Shown here piece by piece: positions 16,554 through 25,624 of a stretch of DNA of 64,000 bases. Position 1 is the first letter of the stretch. Each line of letters begins with the position of its first letter. The notes beneath the pieces are model-generated. The model searched no databases. It was not told the DNA's origin and was given only the letters and a program-made list of their open reading frames with translations. A program made the translations under genes and the position numbers. The stretch comes from an uncultured Planktomarina sp. (GTDB taxonomy: Bacteria; Pseudomonadota; Alphaproteobacteria; Rhodobacterales; Rhodobacteraceae): contig CALSQF010000004.1 of assembly GCA_943788425.1 (NCBI GenBank), positions 248,001 to 312,000 of the forward strand, written 5' to 3'.

Positions 16554-17345
16554 ATGTATGAGACCAATTTTCATAAAGTGGCCACCGCACAAGAGGCTGC
16601 CGCCCTGTTGAACACCTCTGAAGATGGTAAAATATTGGCGGGGGGGCAAACCTTAATCCCCACCATGAAACAACGACTTGCCAATCCGACAGATGTGATT
16701 GATCTAAGCGGCGCGGCGGATCTTAGCGGGATTACCATTGCGGGTGATCAGATCACCATTGGGGCGATGACACCCCATGCAGAAGTGGCGGGACATGCCG
16801 GTCTCGCAGCGCTGTGCCCTTCGATTTGTAAACTTGCGGCCAATATCGGCGATCCCGCTGTCCGTCATCGCGGAACGATTGGCGGGTCTTTGGCCAATAA
16901 TGATCCGGCGGCTGACTATCCAGCAGCTGCCCTAGCCTTGAACGCGCGGATTCACACCACCTCTCGTGAAATTGCGGCCGATGATTTTTTCGAAGGTATG
17001 TTTACCACAGCCTTGGAAGAGGATGAGATTATCACCGCCGTCAGCTTCACCGCCCCTGCGAAAGGTGGTTATGGCAAGTTCCCTAATCCGGCGTCGCGCT
17101 ATGCAATGGCTGGCGTGTTTGTGGCCAAATCAGCCGAGGGCAGCGTACGGGTTGCTGTGACCGGCGCGAGTGAAGATGGGGTCTATCGCCATGACGCGCT
17201 GGAGGCTGCCTTGAGTACGGATTGGTCGGCCTCTGCTGTTGATGGGGTCGAGATCTCATCGGACGGGCTTTTGTCTGATCTTCATGGAAATGCGGAGTAT
17301 CGCGCTAATCTGATCAAGGTCATGGCCAAACGCGCTTTGGGCTAG
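16554..17345 (+). CDS. coxM: FAD subunit of CO-dehydrogenase-like molybdenum hydroxylase
   Basis: 263 residues. The FAD pyrophosphate motif AGGQTLIPTMKQRL (about 31-44) and the second motif TIGGSLANNDPAADYP (about 108-123) are present, followed by the CO_deh_flav_C-type C-terminal domain. It accepts electrons from the small subunit and passes them to quinone. Separated from coxL by 12 nt with an aaggagtttgg RBS. A perfect 10-bp hairpin lies just after its stop codon. Confidence 0.9.
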   Translation: MYETNFHKVATAQEAAALLNTSEDGKILAGGQTLIPTMKQRLANPTDVIDLSGAADLSGITIAGDQITIGAMTPHAEVAGHAGLAALCPSICKLAANIGDPAVRHRGTIGGSLANNDPAADYPAAALALNARIHTTSREIAADDFFEGMFTTALEEDEIITAVSFTAPAKGGYGKFPNPASRYAMAGVFVAKSAEGSVRVAVTGASEDGVYRHDALEAALSTDWSASAVDGVEISSDGLLSDLHGNAEYRANLIKVMAKRALG

Positions 17346-17364
17346 ATCTTTCACAAACCTTACA

Positions 17365-17390
17365 CACCAACCCCATTTTTGGGGTTGGTG
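17365..17390. terminator. Intra-operon hairpin between coxM and coxD
   Basis: Perfect 10-bp stem (caccaacccc with ggggttggtg) with a 6-base loop containing five T. No T-run follows it, so it is more likely an attenuating or mRNA-stabilising hairpin than a full stop. It also makes the TTG at 17379 an unlikely start for coxD. Confidence 0.5.
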
Positions 17391-17414
17391 TTGCCAATTT
17401 ACAGGGCAGATATC

Positions 17415-18299
17415 GTGCAAAACTTGCCGCAGTCCATCGACGCAACCACCGCTCTGCTCGCTTCTGAAGGCTATGTGGCCGATCGTGCTTTGTCGACCTT
17501 GACCTTCCTCTCCCTGACGCTCAATCGACCAATCTTTTTGGAGGGTGAAGCAGGCGTCGGTAAAACAGAATTGGCTAAGGTGATCGCCAAAGGTCTTGGG
17601 CGAGATTTGATCCGCTTGCAATGCTATGAAGGGTTAGACGCCAGCAGCTCGGTCTATGAATGGAATTTCGCCGGCCAAATGCTGGCAATGCGCAATGGGG
17701 CTGAGCAGGGCGACATATATTCAGAAAAATACTTGATCAAACGTGCCTTGTTGCAGGCGGTTGAGCCTCATCCCTCTGGGCCGCCGGTGTTGCTGATCGA
17801 TGAGATTGACCGCACAGATGCACCTTTTGAGGCGTTTTTGTTGGAGGCGCTCTCTGATTTTCAAGTTACCGTACCAGAGCTGGGCGTCATCAAAGCCCCA
17901 GAGCCGCCGATTGTGATTTTGACCTCAAACCGCACGCGTGAGGTGCATGACGCGTTGAAGCGCCGCTGTCTGTATCACTGGGTTGATTACCCGGGGTTCG
18001 AGCGCGAGATGGAAATTTTGCGTGCCCGCCTGCCAGAGGTGAACGCCGATTTAAGCCGCGAGGTGGTGGCTTTCATCCAAAAGCTTCGTGAGGAAGAGCT
18101 GTTCAAGCGGCCAGGACTGGCCGAGACGTTGGACTGGGCCAAATGCCTTGTGGCGCTGGATGTTGTGGCACTCTCACCCGATGTGATCACAGACACCATT
18201 GGTGCGGTACTGAAATATCAAGATGATATTGCCAAGATCACCGGGGGCCCTGCGACGCGTATTTTGGAGCAAATTCGGCAAGATATGCAGGCGCTGTAA
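17415..18299 (+). CDS. coxD: MoxR-family AAA ATPase, CoxD-like
   Basis: About 294 residues from GTG 17415, chosen because an AGGG sits 8 bases before it and upstream candidates lie inside the hairpin. Walker A GEAGVGKTE is at about residues 34-42, and Walker B VLLIDEIDRTD and the sensor text ILTSNRTRE are intact. In Oligotropha, CoxD is a chaperone-like ATPase needed to build the Cu-S-Mo centre; here it accompanies a form II enzyme, so it may sulfurate or mature that cofactor. The last base overlaps the start of the VWA gene (TAATG). Confidence 0.85.
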   Translation: MQNLPQSIDATTALLASEGYVADRALSTLTFLSLTLNRPIFLEGEAGVGKTELAKVIAKGLGRDLIRLQCYEGLDASSSVYEWNFAGQMLAMRNGAEQGDIYSEKYLIKRALLQAVEPHPSGPPVLLIDEIDRTDAPFEAFLLEALSDFQVTVPELGVIKAPEPPIVILTSNRTREVHDALKRRCLYHWVDYPGFEREMEILRARLPEVNADLSREVVAFIQKLREEELFKRPGLAETLDWAKCLVALDVVALSPDVITDTIGAVLKYQDDIAKITGGPATRILEQIRQDMQAL

Positions 18300-19519
18300 T
18301 GGCAGATGCCGCAGGCAGATTGCCGGACAATATCGTCTATTTTGGCCGCGCCTTGCGCCGGGCCGGCGTGCCGGTCGGAACGGCGCAAGTTCTGGAGGCC
18401 CTGCGGGCGGTGCAGCTGGTTGGCTTCACCAACCGGCAGGATTTTCACACCACCCTACGGGCGATGATTGTGACCCGGCCAGAGCATCTACTGATATTTG
18501 ACCAAGTCTTTGCAATGTTCTGGCGCGATCCTGATTTCTTGGAAAATATGATCACGAACCTCCTGCCTGTGATCACGGCACCTTCGGCTGAGAGACCCAT
18601 GAAGCCGGCGCAGAATAGGGCCGCCGAGGCAATGGCGGCAGGTGGGGGAAAGCCGCGCGATGCACCCCCGAAAGAGCAGCTGGAAATGGATGCGCAGTTT
18701 TCTCATTCGGATGTGGAGAAACTGATGCAAAAAGATTTTGAGGCTATGAATGCCGCAGAAATCCGCCAGGCCGAACAGGCCATTGGAAACCTGCGGTTGG
18801 ATTTGCCACAGCTGGCGGGGCGGCGTTTTGAGACGGTGGCTCGGGCCTTGCGGATTGACCAGCGAAAAGCGCTGCAACAGGCGCGGCGCAGTGGCGGTGA
18901 ACTCCTTGCTTTGCCAAGGCAGCGGGCAAAGCCCCGACAGCTCAATCTCGTGGTGCTATGTGATATTTCTGGATCCATGACCCGATACAGCCGGATGATG
19001 ATGCATTTTATCCATTCCTGCGCACAGGCGCGTGGATCGGACTGGGCCGCAGTGCATGGCTTCACTTTCGGCACTCAGCTGCATAATATTTCGCCTCAGC
19101 TGACCATTAAAGACCCCGATGCTGCTCTGGCGGCGATCGGTCAACATGTGCGGGATTGGGAGGGCGGCACCCGCATCTCCGAAAGCCTTGGGACGTTTAA
19201 TCGTGACTGGGCCCGGCGGGTTTTGTCAGCCCCGGCTGTGGTATTACTCATAAGTGACGGGCTTGAGCGGTCGGGACTTGCGGCGCTTGAAGGAGAAATC
19301 GCCCGACTGGCCCTGCAAGCCCGGGAGCTGATATGGCTTAATCCCTTGCTGCGGTGGGACCAATTCTCGCCGCAGGCCGCAGGCATCAAAGCCATGCTGC
19401 CGCATGTGTCCTCACTGGTGGCCTGCCACAATCTTGGCAGTTTGCAAGATCTTTCAGATCATTTGAACGGCCGGTGCAGTGTCGATCACAAGGCGCGTTT
19501 GATGCGGTTGCTTGGATGA
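18299..19519 (+). CDS. coxE: VWA-domain protein, CoxE-like
   Basis: 406 residues. N-terminal helical region, then a low-complexity linker at about 100-135 and a von Willebrand A domain with the MIDAS motif CDISGSMTRYSR (about 220-231) and a late VVLLISDGLERSG segment. It is the usual partner of the MoxR ATPase, and the start overlaps the ATPase stop by one base. Together they are thought to act in maturation of the molybdenum hydroxylase. No coxF or coxG follows. Confidence 0.85.
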   Translation: MADAAGRLPDNIVYFGRALRRAGVPVGTAQVLEALRAVQLVGFTNRQDFHTTLRAMIVTRPEHLLIFDQVFAMFWRDPDFLENMITNLLPVITAPSAERPMKPAQNRAAEAMAAGGGKPRDAPPKEQLEMDAQFSHSDVEKLMQKDFEAMNAAEIRQAEQAIGNLRLDLPQLAGRRFETVARALRIDQRKALQQARRSGGELLALPRQRAKPRQLNLVVLCDISGSMTRYSRMMMHFIHSCAQARGSDWAAVHGFTFGTQLHNISPQLTIKDPDAALAAIGQHVRDWEGGTRISESLGTFNRDWARRVLSAPAVVLLISDGLERSGLAALEGEIARLALQARELIWLNPLLRWDQFSPQAAGIKAMLPHVSSLVACHNLGSLQDLSDHLNGRCSVDHKARLMRLLG

Positions 19520-19625
19520 GGGCGAGCGTCTCACATGCGGCGTCCGTTTGTGCATTGTACGGGGTGATTGATGCCCCGCTTGTAGTTGATTATGACTATG
19601 GACAGTTTAACCTATGAGGGGCGCG

Positions 19626-20432
19626 ATGTCCGATCTGCTCAAAAAACCTTTTGGAACCCATGGAAAAGTGCATGAAATCACGCCACAATCTGCGGGTTGG
19701 CGCTATGTGGGCTTTTCGCTTTATCATTTGCGCGCCGGCGAGCGCGCCGCGGAGCTGACAGGTGATCGTGAAGTTATTTTGGTGATGGTGGAGGGCAAAG
19801 CGCAAATCTCTGGCGGCGGGCAGAATTGGGGAGTCTTAGGCGCGCGGATGTCGGTGTTTGAAAAGACGCCGCCCCATTGTCTTTATTTGCCCAATGACTC
19901 CGATTGGGAGGCTGTGGCTGAGACCGATTGTGTCATTGCGCTGTGCACAGCGCCGGGCAAAGGTGGTCATGCGGCACGGCGGATTGGCCCAGAGGGCATC
20001 ACGCTGACGGAGCGGGGCAAGGGCGCAAATACCCGCTACATTAATAATATCGCCATGGAAAACGAAGATTACTGCGACAGTTTGCTGGTGACAGAGGTGT
20101 TCACACCGCCGGGGCATTGGTCCTCTTATCCCAGTCATCGCCATGACGAAGATGATTATCCGCGGATCACATATCTTGAGGAGACTTACTATCATCGGCT
20201 CAACCCTGCTTCGGGCTTTGGTGTTCAGCGGGTCTATACCGATGATGGGCAATTGGATGAGACAATGGCGGTCAAAGATGGGGATGTGGTCTGTGTGCCG
20301 CGCGGCCATCACCCTTGCGGTGCGCCACATGGCTTTGAAATGTATTATCTCAATGTCATGGCCGGGCCGCTGCGCAAGTGGCGATTTGTGACGGCGCCCG
20401 AGGTGGAATGGATCTTGGAACGGGATGCGTGA
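19626..20432 (+). CDS. iolB: 5-deoxy-glucuronate isomerase
   Basis: 268 residues from ATG 19626, with AGGGG 5 bases before it. This is a double-cupin protein of the KduI/IolB family: SSYPSHRHDEDDYPRITYLEE contains the metal-binding His/Glu set and DGDVVCVPRGHHPCGAPHGF closes the cupin. IolB converts 5-deoxy-D-glucuronate to 2-deoxy-5-keto-gluconate in myo-inositol catabolism. No other iol genes are in this window, so either the rest of the pathway is elsewhere or the protein works alone here. Its position after the cox-like cluster may be accidental. Confidence 0.88.
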   Translation: MSDLLKKPFGTHGKVHEITPQSAGWRYVGFSLYHLRAGERAAELTGDREVILVMVEGKAQISGGGQNWGVLGARMSVFEKTPPHCLYLPNDSDWEAVAETDCVIALCTAPGKGGHAARRIGPEGITLTERGKGANTRYINNIAMENEDYCDSLLVTEVFTPPGHWSSYPSHRHDEDDYPRITYLEETYYHRLNPASGFGVQRVYTDDGQLDETMAVKDGDVVCVPRGHHPCGAPHGFEMYYLNVMAGPLRKWRFVTAPEVEWILERDA

Positions 20433-20451
20433 GGGCTGGATCTTACGGGCA

Positions 20452-20784
20452 CTAGACCAAAGCGAGTATCACTGGGGCGAAGAAAATACCGAGGCCTGCT
20501 AACATGCCCCAAATGACCTTGCGGGTCAGATAGGCCGTCCCAACGGCGGCGCTCGCGGCGGCCAGATGCAACAGGGTGACCCCATCGGTGGCATCGGTTG
20601 GCCAGAAAACGAGCGGCGCCACCATGCCCGGAAGGACTGCGACCGGGGTGAAGCGCAGCATACGCTCAATCACAGGCGCCATGCGCTTTGAGCCGATCAA
20701 TCCAAGAAACGAAAAGCGAATGGCAAATGTACCGATCGCCATGAGCGCAATAATCAGCCAGATTTCAAATTGCGAGTAATTCAT
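20452..20784 (-). CDS. azlD: Branched-chain amino acid exporter small subunit, AzlD-like
   Basis: 110 residues with four hydrophobic segments and a RMLRFTPVAVLPGMVAPLVF block typical of AzlD. The ATG at 20784 overlaps the end of azlC (20781-20784, ATGA), so the two are translationally coupled. AzlC and AzlD form a two-component inner-membrane exporter for branched-chain amino acids or analogues. The neighbour cimA on the same strand makes isoleucine precursors, which fits. Confidence 0.85.
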   Translation of the reverse strand: MNYSQFEIWLIIALMAIGTFAIRFSFLGLIGSKRMAPVIERMLRFTPVAVLPGMVAPLVFWPTDATDGVTLLHLAAASAAVGTAYLTRKVIWGMLAGLGIFFAPVILALV

Positions 20785-21506
20785 GCGCTTCGCTCCAGCA
20801 GTGTTTCGACGATGACCCCTGTGACCATGGCGCAAAAGGCTGCAATCAAGAGCCCGCTGCCCGACGGCAGGCTGGCCAGTGCTAGGGCTAGCACAATTGA
20901 TACACAGGCGGCGGTGATATGGGCCAGCGATTTCAGCAAGGGCGCCACAGTGGACAAGAACGCCAGAGGCAAGACAAAGGACACCTCCAAAGTGCTGGGT
21001 ATCCAAGTGCCAATCTCTGCGCCGATATAAGTAAATAGGCACCATAGGGGCGCAATCGTGAGCGATATCCCTGCAAAATAAGCCACCCGTGAGGGCAGGG
21101 GCATGTCGGGTTGGTCTTCATATTTTGCAACAGCGAGCACATAGCTGTGATCAAAGTTCAAATACCCAATAAAGGCCCGCTGCAACAGAGGCGCGCTACC
21201 CAAATGGGGTGCCAAAGCGGCGGAATACATGGCCATTCGTAAGTTAACCGCCAAAGCGGCAGCGAGAATGAACCCAATGGCGGCATTATCGAGCATCAAT
21301 TGCAGCGCGGCAAATTGCGAGGCGCCCGCGATGACAAGAATGGAAAAACTCAGGGTTTGGGCCAGGCTCAACCCCGCTTCAATGGCGACAACTCCAAAGA
21401 GGGTGGCGAATGGCACGACCATGACAATAAAGGGCAAGACATCTACAACCCCTGTCCAAAAAGCAGATCTTTCTAAAAAGCGTGTCATCAGGTCAGCCTT
21501 TTGCAA
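20781..21506 (-). CDS. azlC: Branched-chain amino acid exporter large subunit, AzlC-like
   Basis: 241 residues, multiple membrane helices. The segment FATLFGVVAIEAGLS and the AGASQFAALQLM motif of the AzlC family are present, as is the FDHSYVLAVAKYE loop. It exports branched-chain amino acids or related compounds with AzlD. It lies just downstream of cimA on the same strand (43-base gap), suggesting joint expression with isoleucine biosynthesis. Confidence 0.88.
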   Translation of the reverse strand: MQKADLMTRFLERSAFWTGVVDVLPFIVMVVPFATLFGVVAIEAGLSLAQTLSFSILVIAGASQFAALQLMLDNAAIGFILAAALAVNLRMAMYSAALAPHLGSAPLLQRAFIGYLNFDHSYVLAVAKYEDQPDMPLPSRVAYFAGISLTIAPLWCLFTYIGAEIGTWIPSTLEVSFVLPLAFLSTVAPLLKSLAHITAACVSIVLALALASLPSGSGLLIAAFCAMVTGVIVETLLERSA

Positions 21507-21549
21507 GATAGGTTTGATATGGCACGCAGCACAGGGGGGCCCATGCGCC

Positions 21550-23172
21550 TTAGGCCGGCGGAGCCGTGTCGCGAATTAACTTCCAATTGACCGCATCCAA
21601 CAAAGCCTCAAAGCTGGCGTCCACTATATTGGCAGAAACGCCGACGGTGGCCCAGCTGCGCCCTTTGCTGTCTTCGCAATCGATCACCACGCGCGTGACG
21701 GCCTCTGTGCCACCTTGGGTGATGCGCACCTTGTAATCGGTCAAATTCATGTCATCGATCATTGCCTGATAAGGGCCAAGGTCTTTGGCCAGAGCTTTCG
21801 ACAGAGCATTCACAGGGCCCCGGTCATTGCCCAGCTCATCCATCGACTCGCTGACAGACATTTTCTTTTCGCCATCAATCCGCACCACAACCAATGCCTC
21901 CGATAAAGAGACCATGCGGTTGTATTTATTTTTCCGCCGCTCCACTGAGACTTTGTAGCGTTTGACTTCAAAAAAATCTGGGCAGAGCCCCAATTCGCGC
22001 CGTGCCAATATCTCAAAACTGGCTTGCGCAGTGTCGTAGGAATATCCTTGTGCTTCGCGCTCTTTGACCAATTCCAAAATACGCCCCAATGCGGGGTCGT
22101 TTTTTTCGACGATCAAATTTGCCTCTTTGAGGCGTTTGCGTAGATTGGATTGCCCGGCTTGGTTCGACATGGGGATGTCGCGCTGATTGCCGACCAAGGC
22201 CGGGTCGATATGCTCATAGGTGACAGGGTTCTTGAGGATGGCGCTGGCATGAAGGCCGGCTTTATGGACAAATGCGCTGGCTCCGACGAAAGGGGCCTGG
22301 GGCGCTGGTATCCGGTTGAGAATATCGTCGAGCACCCGTGAGGCGCGTTTTATGTCGCGCAAAGCCGCATCGGTGACGCTGATCTCATATCTCGACCGAT
22401 AGGGCTCTTTGAGCTTGAGGATTGGCAGAAGTGAGGTGAGGTTGGCATTGCCGCATCGCTCGCCCAACCCGTTCAGTGTGCCTTGAATCTGCCGTACCCC
22501 TGCATCGATGGCAGCCAGGGTATTGGCGACAGCATTTTCTGTGTCGTTATGGGTGTGAATGCCCAAATGATCACCCTGCAGCCCGGCGGCGATGACCTCT
22601 TGCACGATCTGTCCAACCTCGGCTGGCAAGGCGCCCCCATTGGTGTCGCATAGGATGATCCAACGTGCGCCTGCTGCAAAGGCTGCCTGAATGCAGGCGC
22701 GTGCATAGTCGGGATTGGCCTTATAGCCATCGAAGAAATGTTCCGCATCAAACAAAGCTTCCCGGCCCTGGCTGACGAGATGCTCGATTGAGCGCCTGAT
22801 GTTCTCAATATTTTCATCCAAGGTGATGCCAAGTGCGGTTTCGACATGAAAATCATGGGTTTTGCCGACCAGGCAGACCGCAGCTGTATTGGCATTGACC
22901 ACAGCATTGAGCGCTGCGTCATTTTCGGCAGAATGTCCGGTGCGTTTGGTCATGCCAAAGGCCGTAAAAGTGGCTCGGAGTTTGGGTTGGCTGTCAAACC
23001 AGGCGCTGTCGATCGGATTGGCTCCTGGCCATCCCCCTTCAATGTAATCAATGCCGAGCGCGTCTAAGGTTGCTGCGATTTGCTGTTTTTCCACAAGTGA
23101 AAATTGCACCCCCTGCGTCTGCTGACCATCCCTTAGGGTGGTGTCATAAACATATAGGTTTTCTTTGGTCAT
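21550..23172 (-). CDS. cimA: (R)-citramalate synthase
   Basis: 540 residues from ATG 23172, preceded by ggagccctt. The DRE-TIM metallolyase signature YDTTLRDGQQTQGV is at about residues 8-21, with the HTHNDTENAVAN metal site and the LNGLGERCGNANLTS block. A C-terminal LeuA-type dimer/allosteric domain (about 400-540) is present, consistent with feedback control by isoleucine in known CimA enzymes. It condenses pyruvate with acetyl-CoA to give citramalate, the start of the threonine-independent isoleucine route. The longer N-terminus in frame is not used. Confidence 0.92.
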   Translation of the reverse strand: MTKENLYVYDTTLRDGQQTQGVQFSLVEKQQIAATLDALGIDYIEGGWPGANPIDSAWFDSQPKLRATFTAFGMTKRTGHSAENDAALNAVVNANTAAVCLVGKTHDFHVETALGITLDENIENIRRSIEHLVSQGREALFDAEHFFDGYKANPDYARACIQAAFAAGARWIILCDTNGGALPAEVGQIVQEVIAAGLQGDHLGIHTHNDTENAVANTLAAIDAGVRQIQGTLNGLGERCGNANLTSLLPILKLKEPYRSRYEISVTDAALRDIKRASRVLDDILNRIPAPQAPFVGASAFVHKAGLHASAILKNPVTYEHIDPALVGNQRDIPMSNQAGQSNLRKRLKEANLIVEKNDPALGRILELVKEREAQGYSYDTAQASFEILARRELGLCPDFFEVKRYKVSVERRKNKYNRMVSLSEALVVVRIDGEKKMSVSESMDELGNDRGPVNALSKALAKDLGPYQAMIDDMNLTDYKVRITQGGTEAVTRVVIDCEDSKGRSWATVGVSANIVDASFEALLDAVNWKLIRDTAPPA

Positions 23173-23244
23173 GAAGGGCTCCAGTTTGCGCGCATAAAAC
23201 CAGCACAAGGCGAAAGGTCAACCCCGCGCTTCCGCCTCTTCGCC

Positions 23245-24402
23245 CTATCGCTGCACCATCAAAGCATCGAGCCCGTGGAAATGGTAGCTGTTGGCATAGA
23301 GTGGCGTTTGGCTGATGTGCAAATTAGGGCAGCGGTCAAAAAGCACCTTTAAACCGAGTGATATTTCCAGCCGAGCAAGCGGCGCGCCAACGCAAAAATG
23401 CAATCCCGCCCCGAAGGATTGATGGGCGGTGATCTTTCGGCCTGGGTCAAACACATGGGGGTTTTCTACAAAAACGGGATCGTGATTGGCTGCGGCTAAA
23501 AGGCATGCGACCTCTTGGCCCTTGTGAATGTCAAAGCCAAAACAATGGGTGTCCTCATAAGCAAAGCGGGTGAAAAGATGCAAAGGCGGATCGAAGCGCA
23601 CGACTTCTTCGATCAATTGCGGCGTTACCTCACGATATGGACTTGGCAGGAGCGTTTTGAGCGCATTGCCCAGCGTATGCACCGTGGCTTCATGGCCGGC
23701 GTTGAGCAGCAATATACAGGTTGAGATCAACTCCACACCGGTGAGTTTTTCGCCCGCTTCTTCGGCGGAAATAAGGTCGGACAATAGATCATCGCGTGGC
23801 GCGCTGCGCCGGTGGGCAATGTAGCTGTCGAGGAAGGCGGTAAACTCCAGCGTCGCCTGGTTGGCTGCGACTTCCGTTTCATAGCTGCGGTTCGATTGAT
23901 ACATAGCCACCATGGCATTGGACCAGCTGAGCAGATCTGCGCTGCGATCGGTGGGCACGCCCAAGAGTTTGGCGATGATATGCACGGGGAGAGGGCGGGC
24001 GAAGGCGTTAAGGAAGTCAAAAGGTTGCGTGGGAAAAGCATCGATTAACCTGTGGCAGGTATCTATGATCTCTGGTGTCATGGCAGCCACTTTTTTGCTG
24101 GTAAAGGCGCGTAAAACCAAGCCGCGCAATCGGCTGTGCCGCGGCGGCTCAAGCTCAAGCATCGAGTGGCTCTCATTGGCTTGCCAGTCGGCAAGATGGG
24201 CAGGGCATTGCGGCGCCGTCAGGGCCTCGCGGCCAAACTTGCGGTTGGTCAACAGGCCGCGCACCGCCCGGTAGGTGACGGCCGCTGGCATCTGATAGTC
24301 GTCCCACCATACCAGATCTCCCATGGCGCGTGCGCGGTCATAGGCCGGATAGGGATTTTGTACAAAGCTGGGATTTGTTGGTGATTGTTTGAATACTTGC
24401 AT
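23245..24402 (-). CDS. Cytochrome P450
   Basis: 385 residues. The heme-binding loop SFGAGLHFCVGAPLARLE places the ligand at about Cys337. The I-helix oxygen-activation text LLNAGHEATVHTLGNAL and the early PPRHSRLRGLVLRAFT block are also seen, with the meander DPVFVENPHVFDPGRK. This is a soluble class I bacterial P450 that needs separate ferredoxin and reductase, none of which is adjacent. The substrate is unknown. It is divergent from the TRAP operon across a 153-base region. Confidence 0.9.
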   Translation of the reverse strand: MQVFKQSPTNPSFVQNPYPAYDRARAMGDLVWWDDYQMPAAVTYRAVRGLLTNRKFGREALTAPQCPAHLADWQANESHSMLELEPPRHSRLRGLVLRAFTSKKVAAMTPEIIDTCHRLIDAFPTQPFDFLNAFARPLPVHIIAKLLGVPTDRSADLLSWSNAMVAMYQSNRSYETEVAANQATLEFTAFLDSYIAHRRSAPRDDLLSDLISAEEAGEKLTGVELISTCILLLNAGHEATVHTLGNALKTLLPSPYREVTPQLIEEVVRFDPPLHLFTRFAYEDTHCFGFDIHKGQEVACLLAAANHDPVFVENPHVFDPGRKITAHQSFGAGLHFCVGAPLARLEISLGLKVLFDRCPNLHISQTPLYANSYHFHGLDALMVQR

Positions 24403-24555
24403 GTTGTCATGACAGCCGAAAAGGGGCAGTCTGGCAAGACGCGTTGAGTGTATTTAAATAGCCGCGTCAAAAACAACGAATGCTTCTTGTTTTTTTGCCA
24501 CCGCGAGATACATGTAACTTCACTCCGGACATACCGGTTAAATTGGGAGGATACC

Positions 24556-25557
24556 ATGAAATACTTTACTGCGGCCGCGGCCGCTGTTGCACTGTCGTTT
24601 TCTGCGAGCTCAACTTTTGCCGCTTGTGATGCTGGAGAGATCGTCATCAAATTTAGTCACGTCACAAACACGGACAAGCATCCCAAAGGCATAGCGGCCA
24701 CATTGCTTGAACAACGGGTTAACGATGAGATGAACGGCAAGGCCTGCCTTGAAGTATTCCCGAACTCCACGCTTTATAACGACAATCAAGTTTTAGAAGC
24801 ACTGTTGCAAGGTGACGTTCAAATGGCCGCGCCATCCTTGTCAAAGTTTGAGCAGTTCACAAAGAAATTCCGCATTTTTGATCTGCCGTTCATGTTTAAG
24901 AACATCAATGCGGTTGATGAGTTCCAAAACTCAGAAACTGGTCAAGCGATGAAGCAATCTATGACAAAGCGGGGCCTCCTTGGCCTAGCATTCTGGCATA
25001 ACGGTATGAAGCAAATGTCAGCAAACGTTCCATTGAATGTGCCATCTGATGCAAATGGATTGAAATTCCGTGTTCAGAACTCTGACGTTCTAAAAGCACA
25101 AATGGCTGCGATGGGTGCGTCCCCTCAGCCGATGGCTTTCTCTGAGGTTTATGGTGCGTTACAAACTGGCGTTGTAGATGGACAAGAGAATACTTGGTCT
25201 AACATCTACGGTAAGAAGTTCTTCGAAGTTCAGGACGGCACCACAGAAACAGATCATGGCATCATCGACTATTTAGTCGTGACATCTACTGATTTCTGGG
25301 ATGGCTTGCCTGCCGACGTTCGTGACCAGTTGGCGACCATTCTTGACGAGGTGACCACGGCACGGAACGCAGAGTCCACTGCTGTAAATGCAAGTAACAA
25401 GAAAGCAATTTTGGATGCTGGCGGTGTCGTTCGCACTTTGACAGCAGATCAGCGTGCTGAATGGGTCAAAGCCATGATGCCTGTTTGGGATCAATTTGTA
25501 GGCGATGTGGGTCAAGAAAACATTGACGCAGCCCAAGCAATTAATGCGAAGCATTAA
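24556..25557 (+). CDS. TRAP transporter solute-binding protein, DctP family
   Basis: 333 residues from ATG 24556 with RBS gggagg. Cleavable signal peptide ending near TFAAC (about 22). The DctP fold is shown by IKFSHVTNTDKHPKG, FRIFDLPFMFKN, LKFRVQNSDVLKAQM (the Arg that pairs with the carboxylate of the ligand) and the block SEVYGALQTGVVDGQEN. It binds an organic acid in the periplasm and delivers it to the DctQM pair. The ligand is not evident; C4-dicarboxylates and other carboxylates are common. Confidence 0.92.
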   Translation: MKYFTAAAAAVALSFSASSTFAACDAGEIVIKFSHVTNTDKHPKGIAATLLEQRVNDEMNGKACLEVFPNSTLYNDNQVLEALLQGDVQMAAPSLSKFEQFTKKFRIFDLPFMFKNINAVDEFQNSETGQAMKQSMTKRGLLGLAFWHNGMKQMSANVPLNVPSDANGLKFRVQNSDVLKAQMAAMGASPQPMAFSEVYGALQTGVVDGQENTWSNIYGKKFFEVQDGTTETDHGIIDYLVVTSTDFWDGLPADVRDQLATILDEVTTARNAESTAVNASNKKAILDAGGVVRTLTADQRAEWVKAMMPVWDQFVGDVGQENIDAAQAINAKH

Positions 25558-25574
25558 ACTTTTAAATGCGTAAC

Positions 25575-25600
25575 TTTGGCCCGTAGATCTGCGGGCCAAA
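25575..25600. terminator. Hairpin between dctP- and dctQ-like genes
   Basis: Nine-base perfect stem (tttggcccg with cgggccaaa), 8-base loop. Such intercistronic hairpins in TRAP operons usually let the binding protein be made in excess over the membrane subunits. Confidence 0.55.
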
Positions 25601-25624
25601 TGTTTCTTGATAGGACCCCTCGAC

